Assembly: GCA_036023115.1 (NCBI GenBank)
Contig: JAYKKT010000046.1
Location: 2,926,501 to 2,990,500 of the forward strand
Direction: 5' to 3'
Source: Brasenia schreberi
Taxonomy: Eukaryota; Streptophyta; Magnoliopsida; Nymphaeales; Cabombaceae
Length of the DNA: 64,000 nt
Part shown: piece after piece, positions 13,401 to 28,400 of the stretch
Layout: each line of letters opens with the position of its first letter
Numbering within the stretch: position 1 is the first letter of the stretch
Notes under the pieces: generated by a model
What the model was told of the DNA's origin: nothing
The model's input: only the letters and a program-made list of their open reading frames with translations
Database searches by the model: none
Translations under genes and position numbers: made by a program

Positions 13401-16400
13401 TTGGTGCCTCATTGTGCGTCATTTTGCTCGACTTTCCTTAGTTCTTTGTTCTACAATGTTAGCTGATGAGGTTGACCTTGTGTATCTGTGCACGTGCATC
13501 TGTTGCCTCTGAATACATGCTGCTGTTTTTCCTTTTCTTCTATCCCCAGTGGGGAAGTTGGTGCTCCATTGTGTGCTTTTCTTGGAATAGGAAAAGATTT
13601 GGTCCCTATGACTGCTCTGTCTGGCAAGTCTTATTGGGTCCATTTGATCGATGTATCTGCTCGCTGTTTCATCTGACCTGATCATGTTCCTGTCAAAACA
13701 GCCATCTGTTCTCCCACTTTCTTCTTTTTCCTGGAATCATGATAATAATATTAACTGACCATTTATATGAATTGCGAAGTCTCAGTTCCTTTTAAAACAG
13801 GTTATTTTATGTAAGATGCTAAGCAGTTGTAATTAAAATACTTGGTTTTTTGTCCTTTATGCACTTTAACAATTTTATTTCATTATGTCGTTAATCTTAT
13901 AACGTTAACTGTTTTTGGAATAATAAGCTATCCGTTCTAAGGATAAAGGTGTCTTTTTTTGCAGATGATAGTGGAGGGTTCTGCATCAGATCAAATTCAT
14001 GTTACGGAGATCATACTACAAGATGTGCGTTTCTCCCAATCTTTATGAAAGCACGTGGACCTTTTTGACATGTCTCTTCTCGTCAAGCTGACCAGACATA
14101 GTTATTGCTCACCTGAAATTCAGCTGCCTTGGCATGAGACCATATCGAAGTTTTTCTTTTTCACGTATTGCATGCAAAACGTGACTCCGGCATTAACTGA
14201 AGAGTCGAGTATTCCCTGTATACATGGGCCCATGAAAGTCGAGTAGTCACCACATGATAGTAATGTTGGGTGCACTTCCTTTTGGCTTTAGACAGAACAA
14301 TGCCAGAATTTGGAATTCCTTTAGTGGCATTCACTTAATAAACTATGTAAGTCTTGGACCTGCTCCATTGTGAAGAGTTCGTCAAGTGGTTTCCGATGAT
14401 ACAAAGTGCATAGAAAATGGATACAAATTCAAGAAATTCTATAAATAGAGCCTCAACCTATCCTAATAAATCATCCTTGATTGGTGAATCATCTTGGTTA
14501 TTTGTTTGATTCGTTGGTTCTTTGTTTGACTTGGTTTTGCATGACATTTGTCAAACTGTGATGTTTCATACTTTTAAGAGCCTTACAAGTGCATTTCTAG
14601 AGTTCAAGCGCTACAAATTTCCCTTTTGAATTCGTGCAGAAAGAATTTTTCCATAAGTTGATGGATCTTTTTAGGATGTGTGAAGACCTTGAGAATGTTG
14701 AGGAGCTCCATTTGATATTCAAATTGGTTAAAGGGATAAGTTAATACTTTTATCTTTTATATATTGTATTTGCTTTCTTTATTTTGTCCAGAGAGCTACT
14801 TTTTGGCTTCTCTCGTGGGCTAACTAAACTAACTTGTTTTGCAGTTCTTCTCAATAGTCTCCCAGTGCTTGAAAGAATGTTTGGTGATGAACATATTATG
14901 GATGTCATTGGTGTCCTTGAATGTGAGTCCCCTCTCCCCCCACCTGGTTTTTGCCAACAGAGGGTTTATATTTATGTGTGTGCACGTGCTTGTATGCAAG
15001 CCATCAGTCCAGTTTTTTTGGGGTCTAATTTTAGGTCTTTCTCCCTCTTTTTATCCATGGCTGAGCTGAAAAGTAATAGAGGTAGAGAGGCCTAAAAAAC
15101 TGGTCCAAAAGCTGGGCCTGGTGGATGGATCTCTCTTATTTGTTCATTTGTATGTATATTTGTGTGCGTGTGTATTGATATTACACTTACGTGTTCATGT
15201 CATAGTTGGGTGTCCCCACCTCATTTTTGAGGTGTCTCCCAATCGGGACCTACAGGGAGTCATCTCCCATTTTGCTAAAAAAGGTATTTCAAGCTCAGGT
15301 TGTGATGATAATAAAGAGTTGAACCTTTTCTCATGGTACTTAAATTTCTGGACTCTGTAGTTCTTAAGCCCATCTCTTGTTCATTTCTCTTATGAATGCA
15401 ATATAATGATTTGTCTGTTCACCATGGTTACAGCTTTCCACTGTTGTTTGGTAATTTTGAAAATCTTATGCTGCGCAAACTGAAAAAAGAATATGGCCTT
15501 CCAGTGTACGATGTTGTGATAAGCTGAAGTTTCTAGGGTTAGTGTCCGTCATGGATGGTGTTGATGTATAATAGCTTTCGGAAATTAAATACAACAGAGG
15601 GGCTTTTGATTAAATTAGCTTGAGCAAAACGTTAAATGTTGGCTGGCTTCCAGTTTGCTATTTGTAAGCTATCTTGTACTTTTCTTGAACGTACAAACTT
15701 GTCACACTTTTGATTGGTGTACAGATGATCCAGATGTCCCTCAGAGACAACAATATCGTGCTTTTCTAAAAGAACATGTGGTATTTAAGGAGGTAGTTGT
15801 ATGTATTCATCAACTTGTGTTAATTCATTATCTTGATTATAAAGATTTGTATCTGTTTACACCTTGTACTTGGCTAAATCTGTTCACTGTAGGCAATTCC
15901 TATAAAATCATCCTCACTGTTATCCAAGATACACCAGACATACAGGATTGGTTACATTAAGGTACAATATCATATGTTGAAAGAACTACTATTTTCTTTA
16001 GGTGCTTGGTTTGGCATCTTCTAAATCTTTGATGCAATTCAGGATGTCATTTTAGCAAGGATTTTGGATGAGGCAGTGGTGGCTAATTTGAACACAATCA
16101 TGCATTCTAACAATAATATGGTGAGTTCATTGATTATGTAACTGCTATTACGAGATTGGACATGGTTTTGTTTTCTTTTGTGGTTTATACTTTATATCCT
16201 ATAGGTTGTAACGTTGTTGAAGGATGACACCGAATTCACACAAGAACTTTTCTCAAGGCTGACTTCTCCCGGTACTGGAGCAGATTCAGAAAAGAACTTG
16301 GTAAAATTTGATTTAGATTTCATGCACAATTGGTTATAATTAAGTAGAAATTTCCTTGAAACTTTTTATCTGCTGCTTCTTTTTCCTTGGTTCAAAGGCC

Positions 16401-19400
16401 TTTGTCATTCTTTTGGTGAATGGGTCTCAATGTGCTGCCACAATGATATTGTTTTTCCCATTGTTAAAACTATTCATCTAAACAATTTTCGTTTCCTGCA
16501 GAACTAAAATTGGTGAATTTTTTGATGAAATTTATACTGTTGTCATGTTTCTTCTATTGGCTAAACTTATGTTTGATCCAAGCATCTTGGTTTGTTTGCC
16601 TGTCAATTTGAGCAAGTTAAATTTGGCTGAATATCTTCTGTGATCCATAAACTTGGTCTGTGTTATCTGTTTGTCTTTTGGAAGCTCTTTGCTTTGTCTT
16701 CTGTCAATTAATTTGTTGTTATGTAGTATATCTGTCCTGGTCGGGAATACTCGAGAACGTCGTGAAGATTTTTAAACAATTTTATAAAGCTTCTTATTAT
16801 TTATTTATCTATTGTAGTTCTCTTTTAAAAGGAGGTGAATTTAGGACTTGAAGATTAAAATATGTTTTCCTTAATGGACGACAGGTTCATTATGAAAAAT
16901 ACCTCATTATAATTTTTGAGAATGTTGAGGACAAGAAAAAACATCTCCCAAAAATAAAATGGCACCGTAAACCTGCGGTGCTCATCATTGGAATTGTTTG
17001 CATGTTCTAATAGTCAATTGAACGGTGGATCCGGTAAATAGATCTGCACCTCGATGGATGGGATTGATGGATTTCTTTATCCAGCTTTGATCGGCTTCAG
17101 CAATATTCAGAAAGGACCTCTGTGATTACTTGTGTTTCTTGCATCTCTGGTTCATTGCTTCTGCAGTCTTCAATTATATGTGTGATACACAACATACATG
17201 ATTTTTCATACTATTATAGCATCTTTTTAATCATTTTCTGTTCCTCCTTTCTCTTCCAGGTATCCTTCTTGTATGAGTTCTGTACTCTCGCCAAAAGCTT
17301 GCAGCTAGTTCAACAGGTGCGGCTTTTCAGGTAATCACTAAATGCTTATTCTTCATCTGTCTTGTAGCTAGTGGAATCTAATTGTAGTCAAACTGTCTTT
17401 ATGTACTGATAATTAGCATGACCATCAGAGCGTTATTCAAATTTTGAAAACCAGAAAGCCAGCAAAACGTTGTCCAAAATTCAAAATCATTCTTTCCAAA
17501 TAAAGCCTTTAAAAATCGAAAAAACTATGGTACTATTTTCTAGTATGGGAAAAGGCTTAGTTGTTGTTTGTTTGTATGGTACTATTTGTCCTCTTAAATG
17601 CTGGAACCGTGTTCGTTTTTGGGCATTGATAGAAAATTGCCTTAAGGATGACATTCACTGAAACAACTGTTGATTGTGCTGAATTACAACAATTTTTTAT
17701 TTTGAATTTTGTGGTAGTAAGCTTGTGCTTTCTGTCAAGATAATTAACTGTTTCCATGATGCTGTTTGCATGCTTACTACAGCATATCGTTTGAGAATTT
17801 CCCATTGCAACTTTTTTCTTGTTGTCATTGCATTCTGACTCTTAGATGTTGAAAATATTGCTGCAGGGATCTTGTAAATGAAGGTGTATTTGACATCATT
17901 GCTGATGTTTTCCAAAGTCAAGATAAAGCACTTGTTTTGACAGGGTACTTCCCTCTCCTGTTTTGTTCTCTTGTAGGTTTTGTATGTAATCAAGTGTACG
18001 GTCAAATCCTTTGATTATTTTTATCAAGGTCAATCTCACGAGCATCAAACAAGGGGCTACTTCAGTGAAAAACCAAGAGATTAAGTGCTCAAAATGGTTA
18101 ATGAGAATAAGCACTTTCACGGAAATACAACCTCCATATACAGAGGTGAAGAATTCATTAAGAGAGAGACTAGTTGGGCTAGTCATTGAGTAGGGCAAGA
18201 GCTAATATCTCGTAATTGAAAACGGAAAATAAATAAGGGAAAAGTACCTTCAGATTTATTAGAAGTTACTACCATTGTGCAAACTTATGGCGAGGAAATA
18301 GAAAGTTCGTCTAAGGCGAACAAAACCAACATGTTGGGAGGGATTTGGTGGACAAGACAAATGAATTGATATATTAGACACACTCTATAACCTTTTCTTC
18401 ATATAACTTTCTAACCGAAAGTGGCGATTCATCTGTTTGTTCCTTTCATGAACCATGTTGTATTGCACATTGAGATTTTTGAGAAGTCTTTTCATCCTTG
18501 TCAATTCAGCATTGGCTTATAACCTTCGACTGACTTACCAAACTCATATTTCAAAAGCTTGGCATCTTCTGTGACATAGAATGTGTTATTCTTTTGATCA
18601 TGCCATGTCCCGTATCGATACCATATCCAGTGAAAACACACATATCACAAGAAAAAAATTCATAGTAATTTTTGTCAGTATGTCCGAAGCATCAACAACC
18701 AAAAACTCGCAAACTTTTATGATTTGGACTTGGAGAGGTTTGAAAATGCTTTGTACTGATCAAACGTTTTTCAAAGTCTTGGATGCCATTATATTTATCA
18801 AGTAGGTACTAGATATTAAAAGAGTTTGAATGGTCTCTAAAATATGTTGATGCTTACATTCAGCTTGATCTTTTCGTTGGGAAGTCTTTGAATGTGATTT
18901 TCCTTATTACCAAATCCATATTTTCAAAATGGTCTGAAATTACATATTCCCCTCTTTAATGTTGTTGAAATATCTTTTTGGTGACTTGAAAGTGTTTTTT
19001 CACAAGATCTTTCACCATATAATGGTTGGCTGAGAGAGATTTTACAATCATGATTTGAGATAGCAAGAGAGTTAAACTGAAGTTTGGAACTATTCTTGCT
19101 TTGAAAACTAACTTTTAATTTTCTAAGGTTTTTCATTCTGAACTTTTAGCTTGGTCCCTTAATCATATAAGCATGAGCCAAAATCTTTACTTGTGTATTT
19201 ATTGAAGATTTTTCCTACATGTCTTGTGAAGAGAAGCGCTGAGTCTAAAAACCAAGAGCGCATACCTTGTAAAGAAGAAGAGATAGACAAGACAATGCCT
19301 TTATACCTTTGAACAGTTCCTCTAGTTGCTTCAGTTTTTTACCAAAGGAGGCAGTTTATTCTGCCTCTCCTCCTTTAAGAAATTAAGACAACCTTTTCCT

Positions 19401-22400
19401 TTCTAATATTGGGCATTCACTGTTTGTGCTTGCGTTTTGTTTACCATAGTGATGGAGAATGTTCTTATTTTGCAATAGGCTAACAAATATATCTCCTATC
19501 AGTCTCATCATTTTTACAACTTTGACATTAGCCTACTTCTGAAGTTATGACATCATTAGAAGGGCTCGCACTTCTCAACCTAGTGTTCATTGTGATCAGT
19601 TGGAAGAAGATTCTAGGGGGCTGTCTATTAATAATAATGGCTTTTACATCATTTAATCCCTTTCTTAACTGTGAACAACAAGATAAAACCGTAGAACTAC
19701 TCATTGTGAAAGTTTTCGAATTCCTCTACACATCCACTAAATCTTAACTGGTGGAAGCTGTTAGGAGTGTTGTAATAGGACCACGGGCCACTAGGGCCCG
19801 TGTATGATCAATCCTGGCCAGAGTTATGGCCAGGAGATAGAGGTTGGGGGACCCAACGGCAGTGTTGTCTGACGCGTATCGTATCGTGTATCGCTGGGCT
19901 CCACGATACGGGCGTATCGTATCGTATCGTATCGTATCGTATCGTACTTTAATATTAAAATAATGCAAAAAATAATTAAAAATTAATAAAAAATAGTAAA
20001 AAATCGAAAAAAAATCAAGAAAAATTTGATAATTGCTTTAAATTCATATAATGTAAGTTTAGTACAGATTGAGCATTCAGCATTGAACAATTGCATCCAA
20101 ATTTACATATTTTGAATCTAAAAAATAAAATAATGACATAGTTTACACTTTACACTACACTACAGTTACATATAATGTTACATTTTACAAATTGTAATAA
20201 GGATCATCAACTAAATAATCTTCATCTTCTCCTTGTTGCAGATCCTCATCATCATCATCCACGCCCACACCTTCTTCAAAATCAAATTCTTCATCTCTAT
20301 AATGTTGTTGCGCTCCTTTCAAATTAATCCAGGCAACGTCTTCTTCTGTTAGGATGGCATTTTCTTCAGTGTCTTCCATAACCCAATCTTCTAATATCTC
20401 GAAATTATCCAAACTTATTGGATCGAATTGACTTTCTTCTCTATTTATTTTTTTTAATTGCCTACGACACAAACAAAGATAAACAATTAGTAAGTAATAT
20501 TAACAATTGAAAATTGAAGTTAAATAATATCGAATTGAAAATTTGAAAATAATACAACATTACCTTTCACGAAGGCGCATGTTACAACGAATATAAACCA
20601 AATCATTAAGCCTTTTGTGTTCCAACCTGTTGCGCTTTTTTGTATGGATGTGTTAAAAAACACTCCAATTTCTTTCACAACCTGTTGCACTACAAGTTTG
20701 GCTTAAGACTCTAACTGCAAAATCTCTAAGGTTTCGACAATCACTTTCAAACCTGTTCCACCAAACATCTGTAAAAAAAATATAAACATTAGAGACATAA
20801 TAATCCACAGTAATGTAAGATGCAACTTAAATATGAAAATAAACAATGTACCTGAACGCATCGTAGAGCGGTTGCGAATTGCAACAGGCAAATCCATCAA
20901 GTGAAGAGCATTATCATATATCTCCATTTCTCGATGTATCGCATCTACTATGCTCTCATCAGGGACTAATCTGTCGATGCATTCAATGATTCCTCGATTA
21001 ACCTCACCGTCCCTTTTGAAGGTTGCTGAGTACCTCAATGATGGGTTTAGATAGTAGGCTGCTGCATGAATAGGCTGATGCAATTGTTTATTCCATCTAC
21101 TATCAATTATTTTCCACACGGGCACATAATCTCTTTTTTTTCCATTAAAGTTATTTCTGATCGCTTCTTTTGCCCTGTCCATGGCTTCATAAAGGTAGCC
21201 CATAGATGGTTTCTCCTCGCTGTCAGCCAATCTCAAAACTTTCACTAAAGGACAAGTAATTTTCAATAATCTGATTCATGCATTCTAAAATGAACTTCTA
21301 AAAACCGTTTCTGCAATCTCATTTAACTTTCTGTTCCTTCTGTTTTGTGGCAACTCTGCAAATTGTTGCCACTCATCTGAGGAGAACATTCTCTTTAAAG
21401 CTTGCTTTTGTCTCACAATACTCTGTACAGATAAGAAGTTTGTTGCGAACCGAGTTGCAGCTATGCGAAGAAGCTCTGCACCTTCTGTGTATCTCCTCAT
21501 CATACATAAAACAAATGCATGGTTGTAAATGAATTTTGTAATATATTAGCAACACTCAGTTGCAGCCTTTATTTCATCCATCTCACCAATGTCCTCGAGG
21601 ATGAGATCTAAACAATGGGCTGCACATGGTGTCCAGTAGAAAGTCCCATAAATATCAGTTAGCTCCTTTTCAACTACTTTGTAGTTAGCTGCATTATCTG
21701 TAATCAATTGGACTACATTTTCTAGCCCAACCTCCTGTATAACCGTATCAAATTTCTCTCGTAGGATCTCTGCAGTGTGCCTCTCCTCTGACATATCTAG
21801 AGATCTCAAAAACATGAGTCCTTTAGGACAATATACAAGAAAGTTTAGCAATGTTCTTCCTCGCCTATCGGTCCATCCATCTGCCATGATAGTGCATCCT
21901 GTTTTCTTCTACGATTGTCTCAAAGTCGAATAGTATTGCTGCACTTCAATCACGGTCTGATCTATAATATCTTCCCTCTCAACTTCTGATAAGAGGGCAT
22001 CCTGTATCTTGGACCAATGTTAGCAATTGCATCTGCCATTGCTTGAAAATGAAAACTGTTTGCTGCATTAAATGGAATGCATGCATCATAAAACCATCTG
22101 CCCACTGCAAGGTCTGCTTGATCGTGCAGTTGTTCTGAAGCCATAGCAGCACGAATTCCTGGCTGAGCATCAGGTGTAGTGGAAGGAGGAAAGAACGAAT
22201 GTATGCTAGAAGAAGAAGCACTTCCTCTACTCCTTCCTGAACTTCCTCTTCTGCTACCTCCAAAGTCTTCAGCTGCAACCCTCTTTCCTCTGCTAGGTGC
22301 TCGCGAACTGCTACTACCAATATCTGTTCTAGCATCTGAAGGCAAACTATCAGTGAATCCAACTCCAGTGGCAGTAGCATCATCAGCTTCTTCACACATC

Positions 22401-25400
22401 TGAAAATCATCCTTTTGTTGTCTTCTTTCCTGTATACTCTCAATCATCTACAAGCATTGTCATTTAATTCCTTCTGGCACACTTCTAACTCTGCCTGTGC
22501 ATGGAGCAACTTCTTTCCTGGTTCCTGCTAGGTGGTGTTTCAACCTTGAAATTCTACCACTAACCACCTTTTCACAAAATAAACATCTGATTTTTAACCT
22601 TGAACCCTCAATTGGTATACCCCACTGCCATGCCGGATCATCTGACTTTGAATGAGAGTCTCTACCACCCCTTCCTGCCATCTTAATGGAGTACTTTAAT
22701 TCAAACAAAAGCCTGAAAATAAAAGCACTTCGTAAATCCCCCAATCTTCAAATAACACTCAAATCGAGTGTCTCCCACTTCATGAATGCAATAAAAATCG
22801 TATACACACACTTAATAACTTCATATTTTGTCATTCAAAAAAAAAAACCGAAATAACACAAAAAACAATAAATATAAAAGAAAAAAAGGGAAAAAACATT
22901 AAAAATATACCTAAATCCGAGTTTGGAGGCTTGGACAGACACCGTAGGGCACGATTTTAGAGCTTTGAACACCAAGGAGGCGAAAACCGACTCTTAGGGA
23001 GCTTGAAGAACCCAAAAGGAGAGAGGAAACCCGTGAAAAATTGCGGGTTTCTCTCGAGCCGGGACCCTTATAAGGGTCCCAGGGCGTATCGCTCGTATCG
23101 TACGATACCGGCGATACACACCGTATCGTGCGATACGGGCCGTATCGCACGATACGGTGCGATACGCCCGCATCTGCGATACGGGGCCCTGTATCGTATC
23201 GTGGTGGACAACACTGCCCAACGGTACTGGCCTCCAACGGCTAGCTTGTTGGCCAGCTGTTAGAGGCCCTTTTCACTCTTCACTCCTCTCTCCTCTTCCT
23301 CTGTTGGAAGAGTTGCTCTATAAATAGTCTCATAAATCAATAAATAAGCAGGAATTACAACTCTTTGATATTTGACTTGACTGGTGACTTTGGTTCATTC
23401 TTGACTTAAAACACCCATTCTCGGGTGTATTTGTATGTGAATTGTTGATTTGACACTTGATGATAAGTGATCGGGCTGCTTCCAACTACGAATATCGATA
23501 ATTGTTTACATGGTATCAGATCATCGTTTTTAAAAAATCGAGCACATCGAGAAGCACACAAGATTGAAAAGCTCGTGATATTGCATACTTGATGTTTTAG
23601 AACTTGAGGTAACACCAAACTCTTGTTTGTTTCTTGAAATTGAAGGTAAAATTGAGTCTTTTAAGTGCACTCATGATCGAAAATGCTATCAAAGTTGGGC
23701 AATAACCATTAAAAAAATATTTTTTATCAAAAGATTTTAGGGATTACGTAGATGAAACAATTAAAGAACCAAAATTAGATTTTGAAAATTTATACGATGA
23801 CAATGTTCTTAAAGCTCAAGAAAAATATAAAAAGATTTAAAAACTAGGGAGAAAGATTTATTCTCAAGATAACTTTATGTTTCAAATAGATTTGATGGAA
23901 AGAATGATAATGCTTAAGCAAGGAAACCTAGGGAATAGAGAGTATCACAATGATTTTTTCGAATTATGGACTCAACTTTGAAGTTTTGATAAATTTGAAA
24001 AACTTCATAAAATGGATGAATTTTAAGATTTTTAAAAATCAGTACTTTTTCCTATTTATCTGAGGTCTAAGGGATGAATTCAAAAATATTAGATCAAATT
24101 TGGTTCATAAAAAGCCTAGAACAAAAGGATATACCTTTTTAGCCAATCTAGTTATGAAGAAACTAGATTGAAAAATATTAGTATTACAAAAGAAGCTGTT
24201 CTTACCGCTTCTAAACCGGGAGCATATGTAAGACATACGAGCCTCCTCACAAAAGCTTCAAAGGACAAAAATGTGGTAATGAATCAAACAAGAAGCAAGT
24301 GGTGCCATGGCCAAATAAAGACACTATTTGACACCACTATAAGGAAAATAGTCACATTAAGACCATTTGTCCTCTTATTCGACAAAGATATGGAAACGTG
24401 GGAGTTGGGGAAGACAAATATGGAGGAATCTTGTCCTGAATCATCAATGCCTACATAGAAAAAATGCTTAAGGAAAAGGCAAGCCTCTTCGAAAATGCTC
24501 TCTCCACTTCTCAAGGTATGTCTTGGTTTTTAGACTATGATGCTTCTTTTCGTATGAATCAAGATGAAAAATCTTTAAAAAATTCATAAAATATTTTTGA
24601 TTAACATGTTTTTATGACCGGTGGTACGAAACTTCACATTTAAAAAATTGGAAACTTTGAAAAAGAAGATTTCAAAATTCAAAATGTAGGTTTCAAAACT
24701 AAATTAAATCTAAATCTTCTTTCAATTGCTCAGATTTGTGATAATGGTTGTATAGTCACTTTCTCATCTAAGAATTATGTGGTGTAGGATCACCTAGGAA
24801 AGAAGGTGATTGGTAAAGGCCATAGAGAAAGTGAACTATACAAAATTGATAGTTTAGTTATGTCAAATTTTGAATCTTGTAATGTAGTTGATGATGTTAC
24901 TCTTTGGCATAAACGACTTGGACATTTGGATATGCATAGACTATGTAATTTTTTCTTGTTAAAGATAAATGTGAATCATGATTTTGATTGTAAAGAATGT
25001 ATGCTTGAAAAAGTGCATCATCTTTCTTTTGGTGAAAGAAATTTTATAACAAGTAAAATTTTTGAGTTAATACACTCCGATGTTTGGGGACCTGCTCCTC
25101 TTGTTTCCAAAGGAGGAGTACAATATTATGCTACTTTTATAGATGATTTTACTCGATTTACTTGGAGATATCTTCTAAAACATAAATTCGAAGTATTTGA
25201 AAAATATTTGATCTTTTACAATATTGTAAAGAATAAATTCTGTTCTATCATTAAGATTTTTAGATCCGATTCAAGAGGATAATACTTATCAAAAGATTTT
25301 CATTTTTTTTTGAAGAAATGTGATCTTACATAAAAAAATCCCATTTTTTTTTGAAGAATAAATGGGATTAGCTGAAAGAAAACATAGGCGCATTGTAAAA

Positions 25401-28400
25401 ACTTGTAAAACACTTTTAATTGCTAGTAAGATACCTCACAACAAAATGGATTAGCTGAAAGAAAACATAGGCGCATTGTAAAAACTTGTAAAACACTTTT
25501 AATTGCTAGTAAGATACCTCACAACAAAATGGATTAGGAAAAAGAAAACATAGGCGCGTTGGAAAAACTTGTAAAACACTTTTAATTGCTAGTAATGGTA
25601 TAAGTTTTTATGGCCGGAAGTTACGCTTACCGTTGTGTATCTCATTAATAGAATGCCTTCAACCCATCTTTAAAATGTTTCTCCTTTTGAAAAATTGTAT
25701 AATCTTTTTTTTTTATTATTAAAGACTAAGGGTTTTTGGTTTTAGATGTTTTGTTTATACCGATCATAATAATAAATTGTCTCTTTAAGCTATAATGCCT
25801 TTTTCTTGGATAAGAAATTGACAAAAAAGGATATAAATGCTTTGACCCTATCAATGATAAACCTTATGTTTCTAAAGATATATATATATTTTTTAGAATG
25901 ACTACTATTGCCAATCTAGTCCTATTGAAAATAATAAAGATTCATCTTTTCAATTTTTTATCAATCTTGAAGATAGTGATCTTTAAGACAATCTTGATGC
26001 TACCTCAATGATAATGATGTATGTTTTTGATGAAAGGTTTAATACAACCTATTCTTGAACCTTTTCCTTTGCACTACACTAGAAGACTTAGGGAATAAAA
26101 CACCTCACTATTGACACCTGGAATTTCAAAACCTCTTAACGCTTTGTATCTTATGATTCTTTTGAACCCCAACAAAAAACTTTGTCTGATTATTATACTC
26201 TGGGTTACACAAATTATGAGGATTGCATTGTGGCGTCCTCTCATAGCGACACGCTGCAGAACCCGAATGCAGTGAAAAGTAAGAGGGTGACTACATTTTT
26301 GCTCGGATGTAGTGAATAAATTGTAGAGAGTGTTTTCACATCATGGATGGATGTGGGTAAAGAAACATTGCCACCCAAATATAGTGAATAAATTAGACAG
26401 AGGGTCTTCGCATTTCGAATATGGACGGATGCGCGGGGGGGGGGAGGGGATAAGGAAGCTAGTCTTAGAAAATAAGATTCATATTGGTTCTTGTAATATT
26501 GGAATATTGTCCGGTAAGCTAATGGACGTGGTAGATACTATGATTCATAGAAATATTCATATCCTATGTTTACAAGAGAGATTGAAGATATATGTTTTAA
26601 ATTATGGTACTCAGGTAAGGAAAAGGCTCGAAACGGAGTTGATATTATCATAATTAAAGATTTAAAGGATAGTGTAGTAGACATACAACGATATAGTAAC
26701 CGAATCATGACGTTAAATTAGTGTTAGGAGCATGGGTTTTGAATATTTTTTTGTGCTTACGCACCCCAAGTAGGACTAGAATAGTATAAAGATGGCTTTT
26801 TTTTTGAGGAGTTAGATAAGGTGATTCAAACCTAGTACGGTACGGTATGATACAATGTAAAAAAATAGATTTTAAAAAATCCAAAAAATAAAATTAATGA
26901 ACAGAACATATATAACATGAAGAAGTATTCATAATATAACAAAGGCATCCATATTCCATACCATTAACGTGAATAGAACAATGAATGCATTTGGGGTTTA
27001 ACTTAATAAACAACAAAGTTACAAATACAACTTACAATCATCAAAGATCCGAACATTATAAAGTTACAAATAAAAGTTAAAACAAATTACAATCATCTAC
27101 AACGTGGATCATAATTAACAAAAACATTATAATCAACGTAGTTACGATCACCATCATCATTATCATCTCCTCTCTCTTCCTCCTCCATAGTTGGATTTGC
27201 CCATCCAACACCTTCATTTTCATCATCTCCGTCTCTAAGTTCTGCTTCGGCTTGGAGTGCCCTCAAGTTTTTATCATCTAAATTGATAGGGTGCTCTTCG
27301 ACACAATCGTGAAGAGTATCAATATTTTCATAGCTTACCGGGTTATATGACACCTTTCATTCTCTTCTTGCATCATTTTATTTGTAAAGAAAGAATATTC
27401 AAATTATAAAAAATATCAAATGCAATGTAGCCCAGTGTTGTCCGACGCGTATCGTATCGCGTATCGCTGGGCTCCACGATACGGGCGTATCGTATCGTAT
27501 CGTATCGTACTTTAATATTAAAAAACTATAAAAATTATTTAAAAAATCAATAAAATTAGTAAAAATCCGAAAAAAATCAAGAAAATTCTGGAAAATTTTG
27601 AAAAAATCTGATAATTGCTTTAAATTCATATAATGCAAAGTTTAGCACAAATTAAACATTTAATATTGAACAATTACATCCAAAATTATATATTTTGAAT
27701 CAAAAAATGAAATACATTTATATTTTACATATTGTAAATTTGTATCAGGATCATTAACTAAATAATCTTCATCTTCTCCTTGATGATGTTGTTGCACTTC
27801 AAATTAATTCATGCAATGTCTTGTTCAGTTAGGACTTAGGAGTGCATTTTCTTCGTTATCTTCCATAATTCACTCATGTAATATATCAAAATTAACAAAC
27901 TGCTATCTTTGTACATGTAGTTGTCATATTTGCTAATTTTCATATGTGAGCAAAACAAAGAGCTCTATTTCTTTGATTATTGAGTCTATGACACCTTAAT
28001 GATGTTATATTATTACTTGATGATGTCCCCTTTTTCTCTTATTGGAGACTAGCTTTTTAACTAATGCATGAGCTTCATTTCTCACTTCACAGACTGAGTT
28101 AAGCCTCACACACATTGATCATGTTCAACTCAATGGAAGTCATGTAACGTGAACCTTAAAATAGTGAAGTTGTGAAATCCCTACTCAATGAACCGAGAGA
28201 ACTAAATGTTTTTAATTGTTTACGATCTTATGAAATTAGAAACTGTTAGCAAAAAAACAGAAAGGGAAATGATTTTGTCATAATTTTTTTTATACATTAT
28301 TTTTATTAAATAAATGAAATTATAAACCCAAATTATAAGCATATTGGAGGATGCCTTTAAGGGAAGTGAAGAGAGGGAAAGAGAGGGCAGAAACATGCAA

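Larger units (their letters stand above)
19759..23510 (+). repeat. Copia-1 5' LTR, split by hAT-1
   Basis: LTR sequence at 19759-19859 and 23225-23510 (387 bp without the insert). It starts TG, ends CA, has a TATA-like CTCTATAAATAGTCTC at about 23315-23330, and is followed at once by the primer-binding site. The hAT-1 insertion duplicated CCCAACGG within it. Confidence 0.9.

Noticed and set aside
14784..15095. Plus-strand 103-codon frame containing SMEK-like residues
   Set aside because: Reads through exon 10 in a shifted frame and its introns; the true exon is 14845-14922.
19547..19747. Open frame of 66 codons with a similar 72-codon frame at 31425
   Set aside because: Similarity comes from the duplicated flank X. 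No family match, no promoter or splice context.
25365..25613. Three regularly spaced repeats resembling a CRISPR-like array
   Set aside because: They are an 83-bp tandem triplication of Copia integrase coding sequence, contiguous with no spacers, in a plant nuclear genome.
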